A DNA stretch of 37,614 nt from Candidatus Poseidoniaceae archaeon (GTDB lineage: Archaea; Thermoplasmatota; Poseidoniia; Poseidoniales; Poseidoniaceae): contig CALKGM010000007.1 in the NCBI GenBank assembly GCA_938084675.1, positions 1-37,614 on the forward strand. The letters are read 5' to 3'. Below the pieces are notes generated by a model. The model did no database searches. It saw only the letters and a program-made list of their open reading frames with translations, and had not been told where the DNA came from. Positions 1-7,043 of this stretch are shown piece after piece. Position 1 is the stretch's first letter. The number at the start of each line of letters is the position of its first letter. Both the position numbers and the translations under genes were made by a program.

Positions 1-1106
1 CGGGGGACTTCAAATCCGATCAATCGTTCAATACCAACCAAATAACCCGATTCGGACTCGTCACAAAAGCCGTATGCAATTCCGGACTTCCCTGCTCGGG
101 CCGTCCTTCCTATTCGGTGAACATAACTCTCTGGCTCGTTAGGTAAATCGTAATTGAATACGTGAGAAATGCCATCCACGTCAATCCCTCTGCTTGCAAT
201 ATCTGTGGCTACCAAAATCAATGTAGTTCCGTTTTTGAAATTCGCAAGGGCCTTCGTTCGAGCGCCTTGACTCTTGTTTCCGTGAATTGCGGCAGCATTG
301 ATGCCCGCCTGGTCAAGTTGTTTTACCAAGCGATTCGCACCGTGCTTGGTTCGTGTAAATACAATACCTCGGGACACATCTTCTTCCTTAATGATGTCAA
401 CGATGAGCCTGCGCTTGTCTGCTTTCCGCACAAACATGATCTTCTGAGCGATTCGCTCAACGGTAATTTCTTCTGGACTGACATCCACCATCACAGCCTT
501 GTTGAGGAATGAGGAGGCGAGGTCTGCAATCGATTTTGGCATGGTTGCACTGAACAACAGGTTTTGTCGTCGCTTTGGAAGCAAATTGAGTACCTTGCGG
601 ATGTCACGAATGAAGCCCATGTCCAGCATTTGGTCAGCCTCATCGAGAACAAAGAATTCAACCCGTCCAAGATCAATAAATCCTTGACCAATCAAGTCGA
701 GCAAACGTCCTGGTGTGGCGACCAGAATATCCAATCCTTTCTGCAGGGCGCGCACCTGAGGGTTTTGTTTCACACCTCCAAAGATGACCTTGTGCCGGAT
801 GTCCAAGTGCTCACTGTATGCTGAAAAACGCTCATCAATTTGAGCTGCAAGTTCTCGGGTTGGAGACAGGACAAGTGCACGAATATGACGCTTACCTTGC
901 GGCCTGCCACGGCTCACGATTTGGAGCACAGGGAGTGCAAACGCTGCTGTTTTTCCGGTTCCGGTTTGGGCAACTCCAAGGACGTCTTTTCCGTCCAGCA
1001 AGGGAGGTATTGCCTGCGCTTGAACCGGAGTCGGCGTGGTGTAGCCTTCGTCTTCTACAGCGCGTAAAAGTGCTTTTGAAAGTCCGAGTGATTCGAAAGT
1101 GTCCAT
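1..1106 (-). CDS. DEAD-box ATP-dependent RNA helicase (RhlE-like), C-terminus cut by window edge
   Basis: This gene encodes an ATP-dependent RNA helicase that unwinds RNA duplexes in ribosome assembly or RNA turnover. The translated minus strand begins with ATG at 1106 and shows the motifs in order: Q-motif with TPTPVQAQAIP, Walker A AQTGTGKT, PTRELAAQ, a GG motif, TPGR, the DEAD box in VLDEADQMLDMGF, SAT, and in domain 2 RGIDV and HRIGRTARAG. About 368 residues are present and the reading frame is still open at base 1, so only the C-terminal tail is missing. A TTGGAG ribosome site lies about nine bases upstream of the start. The body resembles the bacterial RhlE/CsdA group that many archaea carry. 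The exact substrate cannot be read from sequence. Confidence 0.95.
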   Translation of the reverse strand, partial: MDTFESLGLSKALLRAVEDEGYTTPTPVQAQAIPPLLDGKDVLGVAQTGTGKTAAFALPVLQIVSRGRPQGKRHIRALVLSPTRELAAQIDERFSAYSEHLDIRHKVIFGGVKQNPQVRALQKGLDILVATPGRLLDLIGQGFIDLGRVEFFVLDEADQMLDMGFIRDIRKVLNLLPKRRQNLLFSATMPKSIADLASSFLNKAVMVDVSPEEITVERIAQKIMFVRKADKRRLIVDIIKEEDVSRGIVFTRTKHGANRLVKQLDQAGINAAAIHGNKSQGARTKALANFKNGTTLILVATDIASRGIDVDGISHVFNYDLPNEPESYVHRIGRTARAGKSGIAYGFCDESESGYLVGIERLIGFEVP

Positions 1107-1174
1107 TCTATTATTCTCCAATTGGGTCTTGATGCCGAGGATGTACCTGTGAACCAGAACAGCGTTCGGTCCTT

Positions 1175-1195
1175 CCTCTTACCTAAAACAAGAGG
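1175..1195. other. Inverted repeat in the divergent intergenic region
   Basis: CCTCTT and AAGAGG are separated by nine bases. The 1107-1331 spacer separates two divergent genes and holds this small hairpin and a TATA-like box near its right end. No tRNA or other gene was seen in it. The repeat could be a regulator site or chance. Confidence 0.3.
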
Positions 1196-1302
1196 GGGTC
1201 GTATTGCTCCAGTCAGTCGTATTGTAGCTTGTTTTATCCGAAGCGGATGAGGCTCCTAGCATAACTATGGATGTCAATTCGGAACGGTTGATTCTTCCTT
1301 GG

Positions 1303-1309
1303 TTTATAT
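1303..1309 (+). promoter_or_regulatory. TATA-like box for the 490-aa gene
   Basis: The sequence TTTATAT lies 23 to 29 bases before the ATG at 1332, and no purine-rich ribosome site sits directly before that ATG. This is the spacing expected for an archaeal TATA box driving a leaderless transcript. Inferred from position and composition only. Confidence 0.55.
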
Positions 1310-1331
1310 GCAGTGGTGAATGTAATTTAGC

Positions 1332-2804
1332 ATGAACCTCGCGACGTCATTTGGACCTCTTCATGTACCTCATAGCGTTTCAAGTGAGCGAGTTAATGCG
1401 GTACAACGGGCATTGCAGTGGTGCGATGCAATAACGGAGGGAACTTCTCTTTGGCAGCGAAATACAGTTGAAAAGCACGTTGTTGTGGAGCGTTTCGTGA
1501 ACGGTGCAAGGGTCACATTATCTCCAATCCTTGCTGCAAGACAGGATTTCGGAGATGATAAAACTGGTTTTTCTCACCATCATCTCCCTGTTACGGTTAA
1601 CGACCGCCCCATATGCGTAGTTCCTAAACAAGGAATCTTAGAACGCAACAAATCATTAATTCTTCACACCGATTTGGTCGCTTCGCTCTTACTGTTATTA
1701 GGGAGTGAAGACCCACCTCTTGAAGAACTTCCTAAAACTCTTGGAAAAGTTCTCTATCCCAAGGCGTTCCCAGGAGGGCGGTTTGATATCTTCTTCAGTC
1801 CAGAACGACAACGCTTACATGAGCGATTTCACGATGAGGTGGGTACTGAAGAAGAAGCCATGGTATTTTTTGGAGCATTGAATGAACGGTCTTTGGTCCA
1901 TTGTCTTCCTTTGTTGGACCCACACACGTATCCTGAGTGTGCCCGTTTCCATGCTGAAGAGATCTTGAGCCGAGGGATTGAGCGAAGGAATGGAATCAAT
2001 ATTGTTTGGGCGTTGGATATGATTCATACACTTGACCCGGAGAGCTACAACGAACGTCTTCCAATCTTTATGAGTCACCGAGCAGAAGATGTTGCTCAAT
2101 ATGCGATAGAGAATTATCAAGCGGTTGATAGCGAAGATGCTTGGGACGCCTTCTCACCGTTTCTTGGTCACCCTTACAGTGAATCGTTTTGGGAAATCAT
2201 CAACCGAATCCTGGAGTTTCCAGACCTGCAAGAATCCTTACTTGACCGTTGTGAACTGCTCCTGACAGAATCCGAAGATCATGAATTCAGGACAAAAATA
2301 CTCTCATTTATGTCTCATTATCGCAACATGGACGACACTATTCGCCTCGTGATTGGAGAACTTCAGCCCCATGAATTACCTGCCTTCGTGTTTGAAATCA
2401 AAACCTACGGGGCTTGGTTTGAAGAAATCGCTTTCGAATGGATTGAATGTGGTCGAAGCCGGTTGAATCGGAGCATTGTGGAGGCATCGATGGCCAACAC
2501 TTCGTTTGACCGCTTCCCCCTCTGGGAGAAACTCATGCAAAGTTCATCAGGGTCGGTAAGAACGAGTTTGATGCCCCATCTTGCAAATGTAGGAACCGAC
2601 CGAGCGTTTCGCCTCATTGAGAGCCAAACCAACCATGGATTACGTTTCGTTTCCAGGAGGGCTTACATCTGGGTCGCATCGTTCAAACATCATCCCCGAA
2701 CAGGGGATGTACTCCTCCAAGGAATGGAGTCTCAATACAAGGGCGTACGCCTTGAATGTCAACGCCTGCTTCAACTTCGTCGGGACGAAGGATTGGACCC
2801 TTGA
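1332..2804 (+). CDS. Unknown 490-aa protein, probably cytoplasmic and helical
   Basis: I do not recognise this protein. It is 490 residues long with no signal peptide, no convincing membrane segment and no cysteine motif. The last 300 residues are rich in charged amphipathic stretches of 30 to 40 residues with W, F and L at intervals (for example FHAEEILSRGIERRNGINIV and the region around residues 300-480). This is compatible with HEAT- or ARM-like helical repeats, although no clear repeat consensus was established. The start is supported by a TATA-like box about 26 bases upstream, implying a leaderless message. The gene diverges from the helicase and converges on the DUF6159-like gene with only nine bases between stops. 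The reading frame is intact and codon use looks like its neighbours, so it is very likely a real gene. Confidence 0.8.
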   Translation: MNLATSFGPLHVPHSVSSERVNAVQRALQWCDAITEGTSLWQRNTVEKHVVVERFVNGARVTLSPILAARQDFGDDKTGFSHHHLPVTVNDRPICVVPKQGILERNKSLILHTDLVASLLLLLGSEDPPLEELPKTLGKVLYPKAFPGGRFDIFFSPERQRLHERFHDEVGTEEEAMVFFGALNERSLVHCLPLLDPHTYPECARFHAEEILSRGIERRNGINIVWALDMIHTLDPESYNERLPIFMSHRAEDVAQYAIENYQAVDSEDAWDAFSPFLGHPYSESFWEIINRILEFPDLQESLLDRCELLLTESEDHEFRTKILSFMSHYRNMDDTIRLVIGELQPHELPAFVFEIKTYGAWFEEIAFEWIECGRSRLNRSIVEASMANTSFDRFPLWEKLMQSSSGSVRTSLMPHLANVGTDRAFRLIESQTNHGLRFVSRRAYIWVASFKHHPRTGDVLLQGMESQYKGVRLECQRLLQLRRDEGLDP

Positions 2805-2813
2805 GTGTTCAAC

Positions 2814-3674
2814 TCAAACGGTGGATGCATTTCCAAAGGAATAGGTCATCATGCCTGCTTGTTGGTAGAGGTGGGGCATTTGTCCTGTCTTTGCGAAATG
2901 GTAGAGGGCAACAACAGCAACCTGCTCAGCGGCATTGACGCATGCAAGCAGGATTGCAATCCCAACAGCTCCGAAAATGAGGCCAATTGGGCCGAGTGCA
3001 AACGTTAGAGCGAGTGTGACGATGACGATAGGTATTCCAATCAAGAGTGCGATCAAGCCGATACCAAGTCCTGAGGTGATTTGCTCCCCCCATGTCTTGA
3101 AGAACATGTCCTTGCTCAACTTGAGGCTCTCTCCGACACTCTTGCCTTCGATGATAAGGTGTGGTAGCATGAAGAAGGACATGACAAACCACGCAAGTCC
3201 ACCGATGAGGTGGACAATGAACGCCAAGGCTTGCATGGCGCCGTTCTCGCTACCACGAGCAGCACCCTCAAGCATCTTGAGAAGAAGCCCAACGGTTCCA
3301 GCAATAATTCCCCACAAGATGATGATGGGGAGGCGATTTAATGCAACCCTGAACCCGTCGGAAAACGATGGGTCTCCGCCAGAAAGACGGATGTTGGCGT
3401 TGGCTACAATGGCGCAATTCCAAAACACCACGAAGATGCTTACCAGCATGTAGCCTGCGAAGGTTAGCCCGAGGTAGGCAGGGGTGAAGGCTCCAGTCGA
3501 GTCTACAGCCCAAGACATTTCCATCAACGAGGGTATGGCTATGGCAACAAATGTTGCCATGCTCATCACACCGGAAATAATCATGTACACCATGAGTTCG
3601 GGATCTTTCCGAACTACACTCATACTCAGTTTACTCATTTGCCAGCCGCGTCCAATGGTTGCGAAGAACCCCAT
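2814..3674 (-). CDS. DUF6159-like integral membrane protein
   Basis: This is a 286-residue membrane protein. It opens with a short amphipathic stretch (MGFFATIGRGWQMSKLS) and a charged VVRKDPELM segment, followed by about six hydrophobic helices, including one near residue 30-50, a long one around VSIFVVFWNCAIVANANIRL, and a final pair around LIALLIGIPIVIVTLALTFA. The layout of a 'start-GW-K-S-...-DPEL' head and repeated six-helix core resembles the DUF6159 family, which has no assigned function. The gene starts 27 bases after the stop of the RNA methyltransferase on the same strand, and a TATA-like ATTAAAG sits about 26 bases before its ATG, so it may have its own leaderless promoter. The family call is from memory of the pattern and is moderate. 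Confidence 0.75.
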   Translation of the reverse strand: MGFFATIGRGWQMSKLSMSVVRKDPELMVYMIISGVMSMATFVAIAIPSLMEMSWAVDSTGAFTPAYLGLTFAGYMLVSIFVVFWNCAIVANANIRLSGGDPSFSDGFRVALNRLPIIILWGIIAGTVGLLLKMLEGAARGSENGAMQALAFIVHLIGGLAWFVMSFFMLPHLIIEGKSVGESLKLSKDMFFKTWGEQITSGLGIGLIALLIGIPIVIVTLALTFALGPIGLIFGAVGIAILLACVNAAEQVAVVALYHFAKTGQMPHLYQQAGMMTYSFGNASTV

Positions 3675-3691
3675 AGTTTACCGAGACACTT

Positions 3692-3701
3692 TTGCTTTAA
3701 T
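3692..3701 (-). promoter_or_regulatory. TATA-like element before the DUF6159-like gene
   Basis: Read on the minus strand the sequence is GAATTAAAGC, centred about 24 bases before the ATG at 3674. It could give a leaderless transcript separate from the upstream methyltransferase gene. Weak evidence. Confidence 0.35.
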
Positions 3702-4412
3702 TCAGTTTCTCCGGTCGAGACGCTGATGTAGGGCTTCAACCGCTAAAACACTGACTGCAACTTGAAGATTGTAGGAAGGGACAAATCCGTCCATAGGAAG
3801 TTTGACCACAGCATCACTTGCGTCCAACACCGCTTGACTTACACCATGCCGTTCTGCGCCCACGACCAGCATAACGTTTCCAGTCAAATCCTCGTCCCAT
3901 GGTCCGTGAGTTCCGATGTCTTCAGCAGCAACGATTCGAAAACCGTTTTCTTTTGCACTGGCGAGCAGTTCCTCGGTCGTGGTGTAAATGACAGGAATGA
4001 ATCGGTCGGCTCGCATGCTTGCCCTACGAATAGTCCGTCGTTCTTCATGCGTCTTGACAACGTTGAGAAGCACAGCATCGGCCCCTGAAACTTCAGCAGT
4101 TCGTATGGTAAATCCCAAATTCGTAGAATACTCTACGCCATCAAAAAGCCAAACGCACCCACCAGCCTTCATGACTTCGTCCAGCGTTTCATGCTGGGTT
4201 CTTCCAGTCAGCGCAAGGGCGACCTGAGTTCCATCGGCAGACATTCTCCAAAGGTCGTTGGTTGAGCCCTCTTCGAGCGGCACGTCCAAGGTTTCACAAA
4301 GCGCCCGCAGTTCCGCAGTATCATGTTCACGGTCAACCAATACCCGGTCAATGGCGACTCCGTTGTTCAAGGCGTCCATGACCGCAGTCAATCCCGTGAT
4401 TTGTCCAGCCAT
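3702..4412 (-). CDS. SpoU/TrmH-family RNA 2'-O-ribose methyltransferase
   Basis: The protein should transfer a methyl group from S-adenosylmethionine to a ribose 2'-OH of rRNA or tRNA. It is 236 residues long. Residues 4-70 look like the N-terminal substrate-binding domain (QITGLTAVMDAL... with the L30e-like fold typical of RlmB-type enzymes). The SPOUT domain follows with all three motifs: motif 1 at 98-110 (NLGFTIRTAEVSG, with the conserved N and R), motif 2 at 184-191 (VGAERHGV) and motif 3 at 204-219 (KLPMDGFVPSYNLQVA), which forms the trefoil-knot cofactor site. Motif 3 reads SYN rather than the common SLN. The start is the ATG at 4412. The gene is divergent from the rhodanese gene with 50 bases between starts. 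The target nucleotide is unknown. Confidence 0.92.
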   Translation of the reverse strand: MAGQITGLTAVMDALNNGVAIDRVLVDREHDTAELRALCETLDVPLEEGSTNDLWRMSADGTQVALALTGRTQHETLDEVMKAGGCVWLFDGVEYSTNLGFTIRTAEVSGADAVLLNVVKTHEERRTIRRASMRADRFIPVIYTTTEELLASAKENGFRIVAAEDIGTHGPWDEDLTGNVMLVVGAERHGVSQAVLDASDAVVKLPMDGFVPSYNLQVAVSVLAVEALHQRLDRRN

Positions 4413-4462
4413 GTCTTGGGCTAGAGCGGGATGCTCAAGAGGCTAACCCTTCTGGGGAGGCT

Positions 4463-4840
4463 ATGGCGAAACAACACGCACCCCGCTTTTTGGCTGTTGT
4501 GGAATCGGCTAGAGAAACCATTCCTGAATGCAACCCTCAAGAATTGAAGCTAATGCTGTCAGACGACCAACCACTTCTTGTCATTGATGTTAGGGAGCGC
4601 CATGAATTTGAAGCCGGCCATCTTGAGGGCGCGATTCACATTGGAAAAGGGGTGCTTGAGCGAGATATTGAGAAGCAGGATGTTGCTGACGATGCCCGAG
4701 TCGTTTTGTATTGTGGTGGTGGATATCGAAGTGCATTAGCGGCAAAGTCACTGCAGGACATGGGATGGACAAATGTTTCATCGCTTTGGGGTGGATGGCG
4801 TGGAATCCAAGCCGAAGGGCTCCCCGTTTGGATGGCTTAG
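4463..4840 (+). CDS. Single-domain rhodanese-like sulfurtransferase
   Basis: This 125-residue cytoplasmic protein has one rhodanese domain. The typical opening VIDVRERHEFEAGHLEGA is at residues 40-57 and the active-site loop at 84-89 is CGGGYR, with Cys84 as the persulfide-carrying residue. The closing segment SSLWGGWRGIQAEGLPVW is also typical. The N-terminal 25 residues are an extension with no recognised motif. A GGGGAGG ribosome site precedes the ATG by two bases. Single rhodaneses move sulfur for tRNA thiolation, cofactor assembly or cyanide detoxification. Its position beside an RNA methyltransferase and L15e hints at tRNA or rRNA modification, but this is only inference. Confidence 0.93.
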   Translation: MAKQHAPRFLAVVESARETIPECNPQELKLMLSDDQPLLVIDVRERHEFEAGHLEGAIHIGKGVLERDIEKQDVADDARVVLYCGGGYRSALAAKSLQDMGWTNVSSLWGGWRGIQAEGLPVWMA

Positions 4841-4914
4841 TCCTCTACACCGCGTGGGCAGACTCATAAAGGGGAGTTTTGTCCGCAGGATGCTGAGAAG
4901 CGTAGGTGGTTATG

Positions 4915-5517
4915 ATGACTCAAGGTTTGTACCAACATGTTCGTTCAACTTGGAAGCGTCCAAAGGATGCACTGCCCCACATGTACCGGCAGACTCGCAT
5001 GGCACAATGGCGCCGCGAGCCGGTCAATTGTCGCATCGAACGCCCAACTCGCCTTGACGCCGCTCGCCGAATGGGCTACAAAGCAAAGCAAGGCGTTGTC
5101 CTCATCCGTACCCGTGTCCGCCGAGGTGGACTTCGCAAAGGTAAGATTAACATGAAGCGTAAGCCATCCAAGGCCGGTATCTCCAAGATTACCATGGCCA
5201 AGAACACGCAGCGTATCGCAGAAGAGCGTGTTGCACGTCACTTTCCTAATCTGGAAGTCCTCAACTCGTATTGGGTTGGTCAAGACGGAAAGCACAAGTT
5301 TTTCGAAGTGATCCTCATCGACACACACCACCCTGCTATCGTTAACGACAAGCAACTCGGTGTGTTTTCCCGTGCAAACGGCAAGACCGCCCACCGTGGA
5401 CGTGCTTACCGAGGTAAGACCTCTGCTGGTAAGCGAGGACGTGGATTGCACAAGAAGGGTAAGGGTGCAGAGAAGTTGCGTCCTTCGCTCAAGGCAAACC
5501 TCAACCGTGGTAAGTGA
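4915..5517 (+). CDS. rpl15e: 50S ribosomal protein L15e
   Basis: L15e is a large-subunit protein shared by archaea and eukaryotes that binds 23S rRNA. The 200-residue product carries the family hallmarks: an N-terminal GLYQHVRSTWKRP, the basic stretch RRMGYKAKQGVVLIRTRVRR, RGGLRKG, LEVLNSYWVGQDGKHKFFEV, and the glycine/lysine-rich tail TSAGKRGRGLHKKGKG. Its length is normal for archaea. Three in-frame starts lie together (GTG 4906, ATG 4912, ATG 4915). I chose 4915 because the GGTG of the ribosome site at 4905-4909 is then six bases away, as in the other genes of this window, and because the family begins close to GLY. A TCATAAA element at 4864-4870 may be its TATA box. Confidence 0.95.
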   Translation: MTQGLYQHVRSTWKRPKDALPHMYRQTRMAQWRREPVNCRIERPTRLDAARRMGYKAKQGVVLIRTRVRRGGLRKGKINMKRKPSKAGISKITMAKNTQRIAEERVARHFPNLEVLNSYWVGQDGKHKFFEVILIDTHHPAIVNDKQLGVFSRANGKTAHRGRAYRGKTSAGKRGRGLHKKGKGAEKLRPSLKANLNRGK

Positions 5518-5522
5518 AGCGT

Positions 5523-5552
5523 CCAGCACTGCTGGCGTTTGGCTCTTTGTAA
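5523..5552 (+). terminator. Possible terminator after L15e
   Basis: A compact inverted repeat, CCAGCA-C-TGCTGG, is followed by a T-rich stretch (GTTTGGCTCTTTG). It lies five bases after the L15e stop. The stem is short and the T-tract interrupted, so this is tentative. Confidence 0.35.
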
Positions 5553-5567
5553 TCATCTTGAGCCGTT

Positions 5568-5574
5568 GCTTTAT
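5568..5574 (+). promoter_or_regulatory. TATA-like box for the PRC-barrel / RNase Z pair
   Basis: GCTTTATT lies about 20 to 26 bases before the first ATG of the PRC-barrel gene (5594) and about 30 before the second (5600). No good ribosome site precedes either start, so a leaderless transcript is likely. Confidence 0.45.
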
Positions 5575-5593
5575 TGACCCTAGCCGGTAGTGG

Positions 5594-5860
5594 ATGACCA
5601 TGGTGCAAGGAGAAGAGGTCATGTCCCGTTGGGCCGGCCTCGAAGTCTACTTGCCTACAGGAAGGAAACTCGGCACCGTTTATGACGCCGTTATTGACAC
5701 CAACACCCTTCATTGCACGCACCTCTTTATTCGTGATACACCAGAGGATTTGGTTGAGGGTAATTTGCATGTTGCGGTACCCTGGCGATGGGTCCGTGCG
5801 ATTGACGAAGTGGTGTTACTTCGCTGGTTTCCACCGACTCCGATACCGATGAATTCTTGA
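5594..5860 (+). CDS. Small PRC-barrel domain protein
   Basis: This 88-residue protein is essentially a single PRC-barrel, a small beta-barrel domain that usually mediates protein-protein or RNA-protein contacts. The pattern AGLEVYLPTGRKLGTVYDAV, followed by a short hydrophobic strand (HCTHLFIRD) and VAVPWRWVRAIDEVVLLR, fits the fold. Three in-frame ATGs are possible (5594, 5600, 5621). The first two lie at the right distance from a TATA-like box for leaderless initiation; 5621 has GAGGT too close to it. Its stop overlaps the ribosome site of RNase Z nine bases before that gene, so the two are surely co-transcribed. PRC-barrel proteins in archaea include RimM-like factors and the CdpA/CdpB division proteins. 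The RNase Z and L15e context favours an RNA role, but a division-protein homologue remains possible. Confidence 0.85.
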   Translation: MTMVQGEEVMSRWAGLEVYLPTGRKLGTVYDAVIDTNTLHCTHLFIRDTPEDLVEGNLHVAVPWRWVRAIDEVVLLRWFPPTPIPMNS

Positions 5861-5869
5861 GGTGTTCAA

Positions 5870-7018
5870 ATGGGTATTGATGTTCATGTTCTTGGTACTG
5901 CTTCTGCACGCCCGACCAACCGTCGTGACGTTAGCGGAAGTGCTGTAAAATGTCATGATGGCATTGCCGTTATCGATTGCGGTGAAGGATTTCAAAACCG
6001 TTTTTCCCATCAACGAAAGATGCTGAAGCAACATGAAAAGGGAACGACACTCAAACCGAAAAACGTCGACGTGTTGTTGTTTACTCACGGTCATCTTGAC
6101 CATACCTGGGGGGCACTTCCTTGGATGCAAACCATGAGCCTTGACAACAGAGAAACTCCGTTGTTGGTTCTTGGCCCAAGCACTGGAGCGGTTCTTGATG
6201 CGCTGTTAAGCGGGTCCGAACTGCCCAAAGATACGCCTCCTTCAGAACTTGCACGCCAGTGGCGCAGTTGGCATTCTCTCGGTGCTAACGATTCAGGGCT
6301 TACCTTCCCAACTCGCTGGGTTCTTGGCGACATAAAGGAGAATCGTTGGGTTGAACTTAATGCCCAGACAGGCAAGGCCGTAGCCTTGGACAGCATGCCC
6401 CAACCCATTGGATGGTCTTCTTGTAAAATAGAGGCGTTGCAAACACACCACTCCGTTCCTTCATGTGCTTGGGCCATCAAGCAGGTTGGAAAACGGGGCA
6501 AATTTGACCGTCTTCGGGCAGCTGAACTCCGTTTGACCGAAGAGCAACGAATGAGTCTTGCTCGTGGAGATGATGTGACGCTTGAGAACGGAGACCTTCT
6601 CGAGGCCAATTCATTCCGAGGCAAATCCGGCTCCGGATTGAGCGTCATTCTATCAGGCGATACTGCAGAAGGCGCTCCTGGACTCCTTCGTACGGCAACG
6701 CCAACCTTACTCGTTCACGAGGCCACATTCCTAGAATCTCAAAGCGATAAAGCGGCTGAACACCTTCACTCAACCGTTGCTGGAGCAGTGCGAACGGCTC
6801 AACAAATGAAGGTCAACCATCTTGCTCTCACCCATTACAGCAGCAGAATTAAAGATCTTGAAACGGTTTCAAATGAAGTTGATGTTGGAGATGCACACCT
6901 CAATGTTGTCTGCTTGAACGATGGTGACCGCCTCCGTGTTGGCGAAGATGGTTCAGTGCGTCACCTCGTTTTCGGTCAAGAAGGCTGGTCAAAGCGAAAC
7001 ATGTCACCAAATCGTTGA
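5870..7018 (+). CDS. rnz: Ribonuclease Z (tRNA 3'-end endonuclease)
   Basis: RNase Z cuts the 3' trailer from tRNA precursors using two zinc ions. The 382-residue protein opens with the metallo-beta-lactamase strand VHVLGTASARPTNRRDVSG and VIDCGEGFQNRF, and has the zinc motif HGHLDH at residues 72-77 (THGHLDHTWG). Further on are the family's GALPWMQTMSL, a SVPSCAWAI segment with the metal-binding His upstream, the ILSGDT metal ligand, VHEATF, and a final THYSSR with the last histidine. It is longer than the usual 300-320 residues, mainly from extra sequence around residues 105-195. The GAGGTG ribosome site overlaps the stop of the PRC-barrel gene, giving ATG at 5870. Processing enzyme and L15e together make this a translation-related locus. 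Confidence 0.93.
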   Translation: MGIDVHVLGTASARPTNRRDVSGSAVKCHDGIAVIDCGEGFQNRFSHQRKMLKQHEKGTTLKPKNVDVLLFTHGHLDHTWGALPWMQTMSLDNRETPLLVLGPSTGAVLDALLSGSELPKDTPPSELARQWRSWHSLGANDSGLTFPTRWVLGDIKENRWVELNAQTGKAVALDSMPQPIGWSSCKIEALQTHHSVPSCAWAIKQVGKRGKFDRLRAAELRLTEEQRMSLARGDDVTLENGDLLEANSFRGKSGSGLSVILSGDTAEGAPGLLRTATPTLLVHEATFLESQSDKAAEHLHSTVAGAVRTAQQMKVNHLALTHYSSRIKDLETVSNEVDVGDAHLNVVCLNDGDRLRVGEDGSVRHLVFGQEGWSKRNMSPNR

Positions 7019-7043
7019 AGAGGAAAACGCTCATCCTCGTTTC

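Noticed and set aside
1107-1331. tRNA or small RNA gene in the divergent spacer
   Set aside because: No cloverleaf or GGTTCGAATC-like T-arm was found; only short hairpins and a TATA-like box.
2935-3453. Plus-strand frame of 172 aa opposite the DUF6159-like gene
   Set aside because: Antisense of a membrane protein; proline-rich and without any motif, while the minus frame has clear membrane helices.
4945-5622. Long minus-strand open frame (225 aa) opposite L15e
   Set aside because: It mirrors a highly biased ribosomal gene and shows no recognisable motif. L15e on the other strand is certain.
6921-7043. Upstream extension of the PKD protein overlapping RNase Z
   Set aside because: The signal peptide begins at ATG 7044; an extension would bury it behind about 40 hydrophilic residues.
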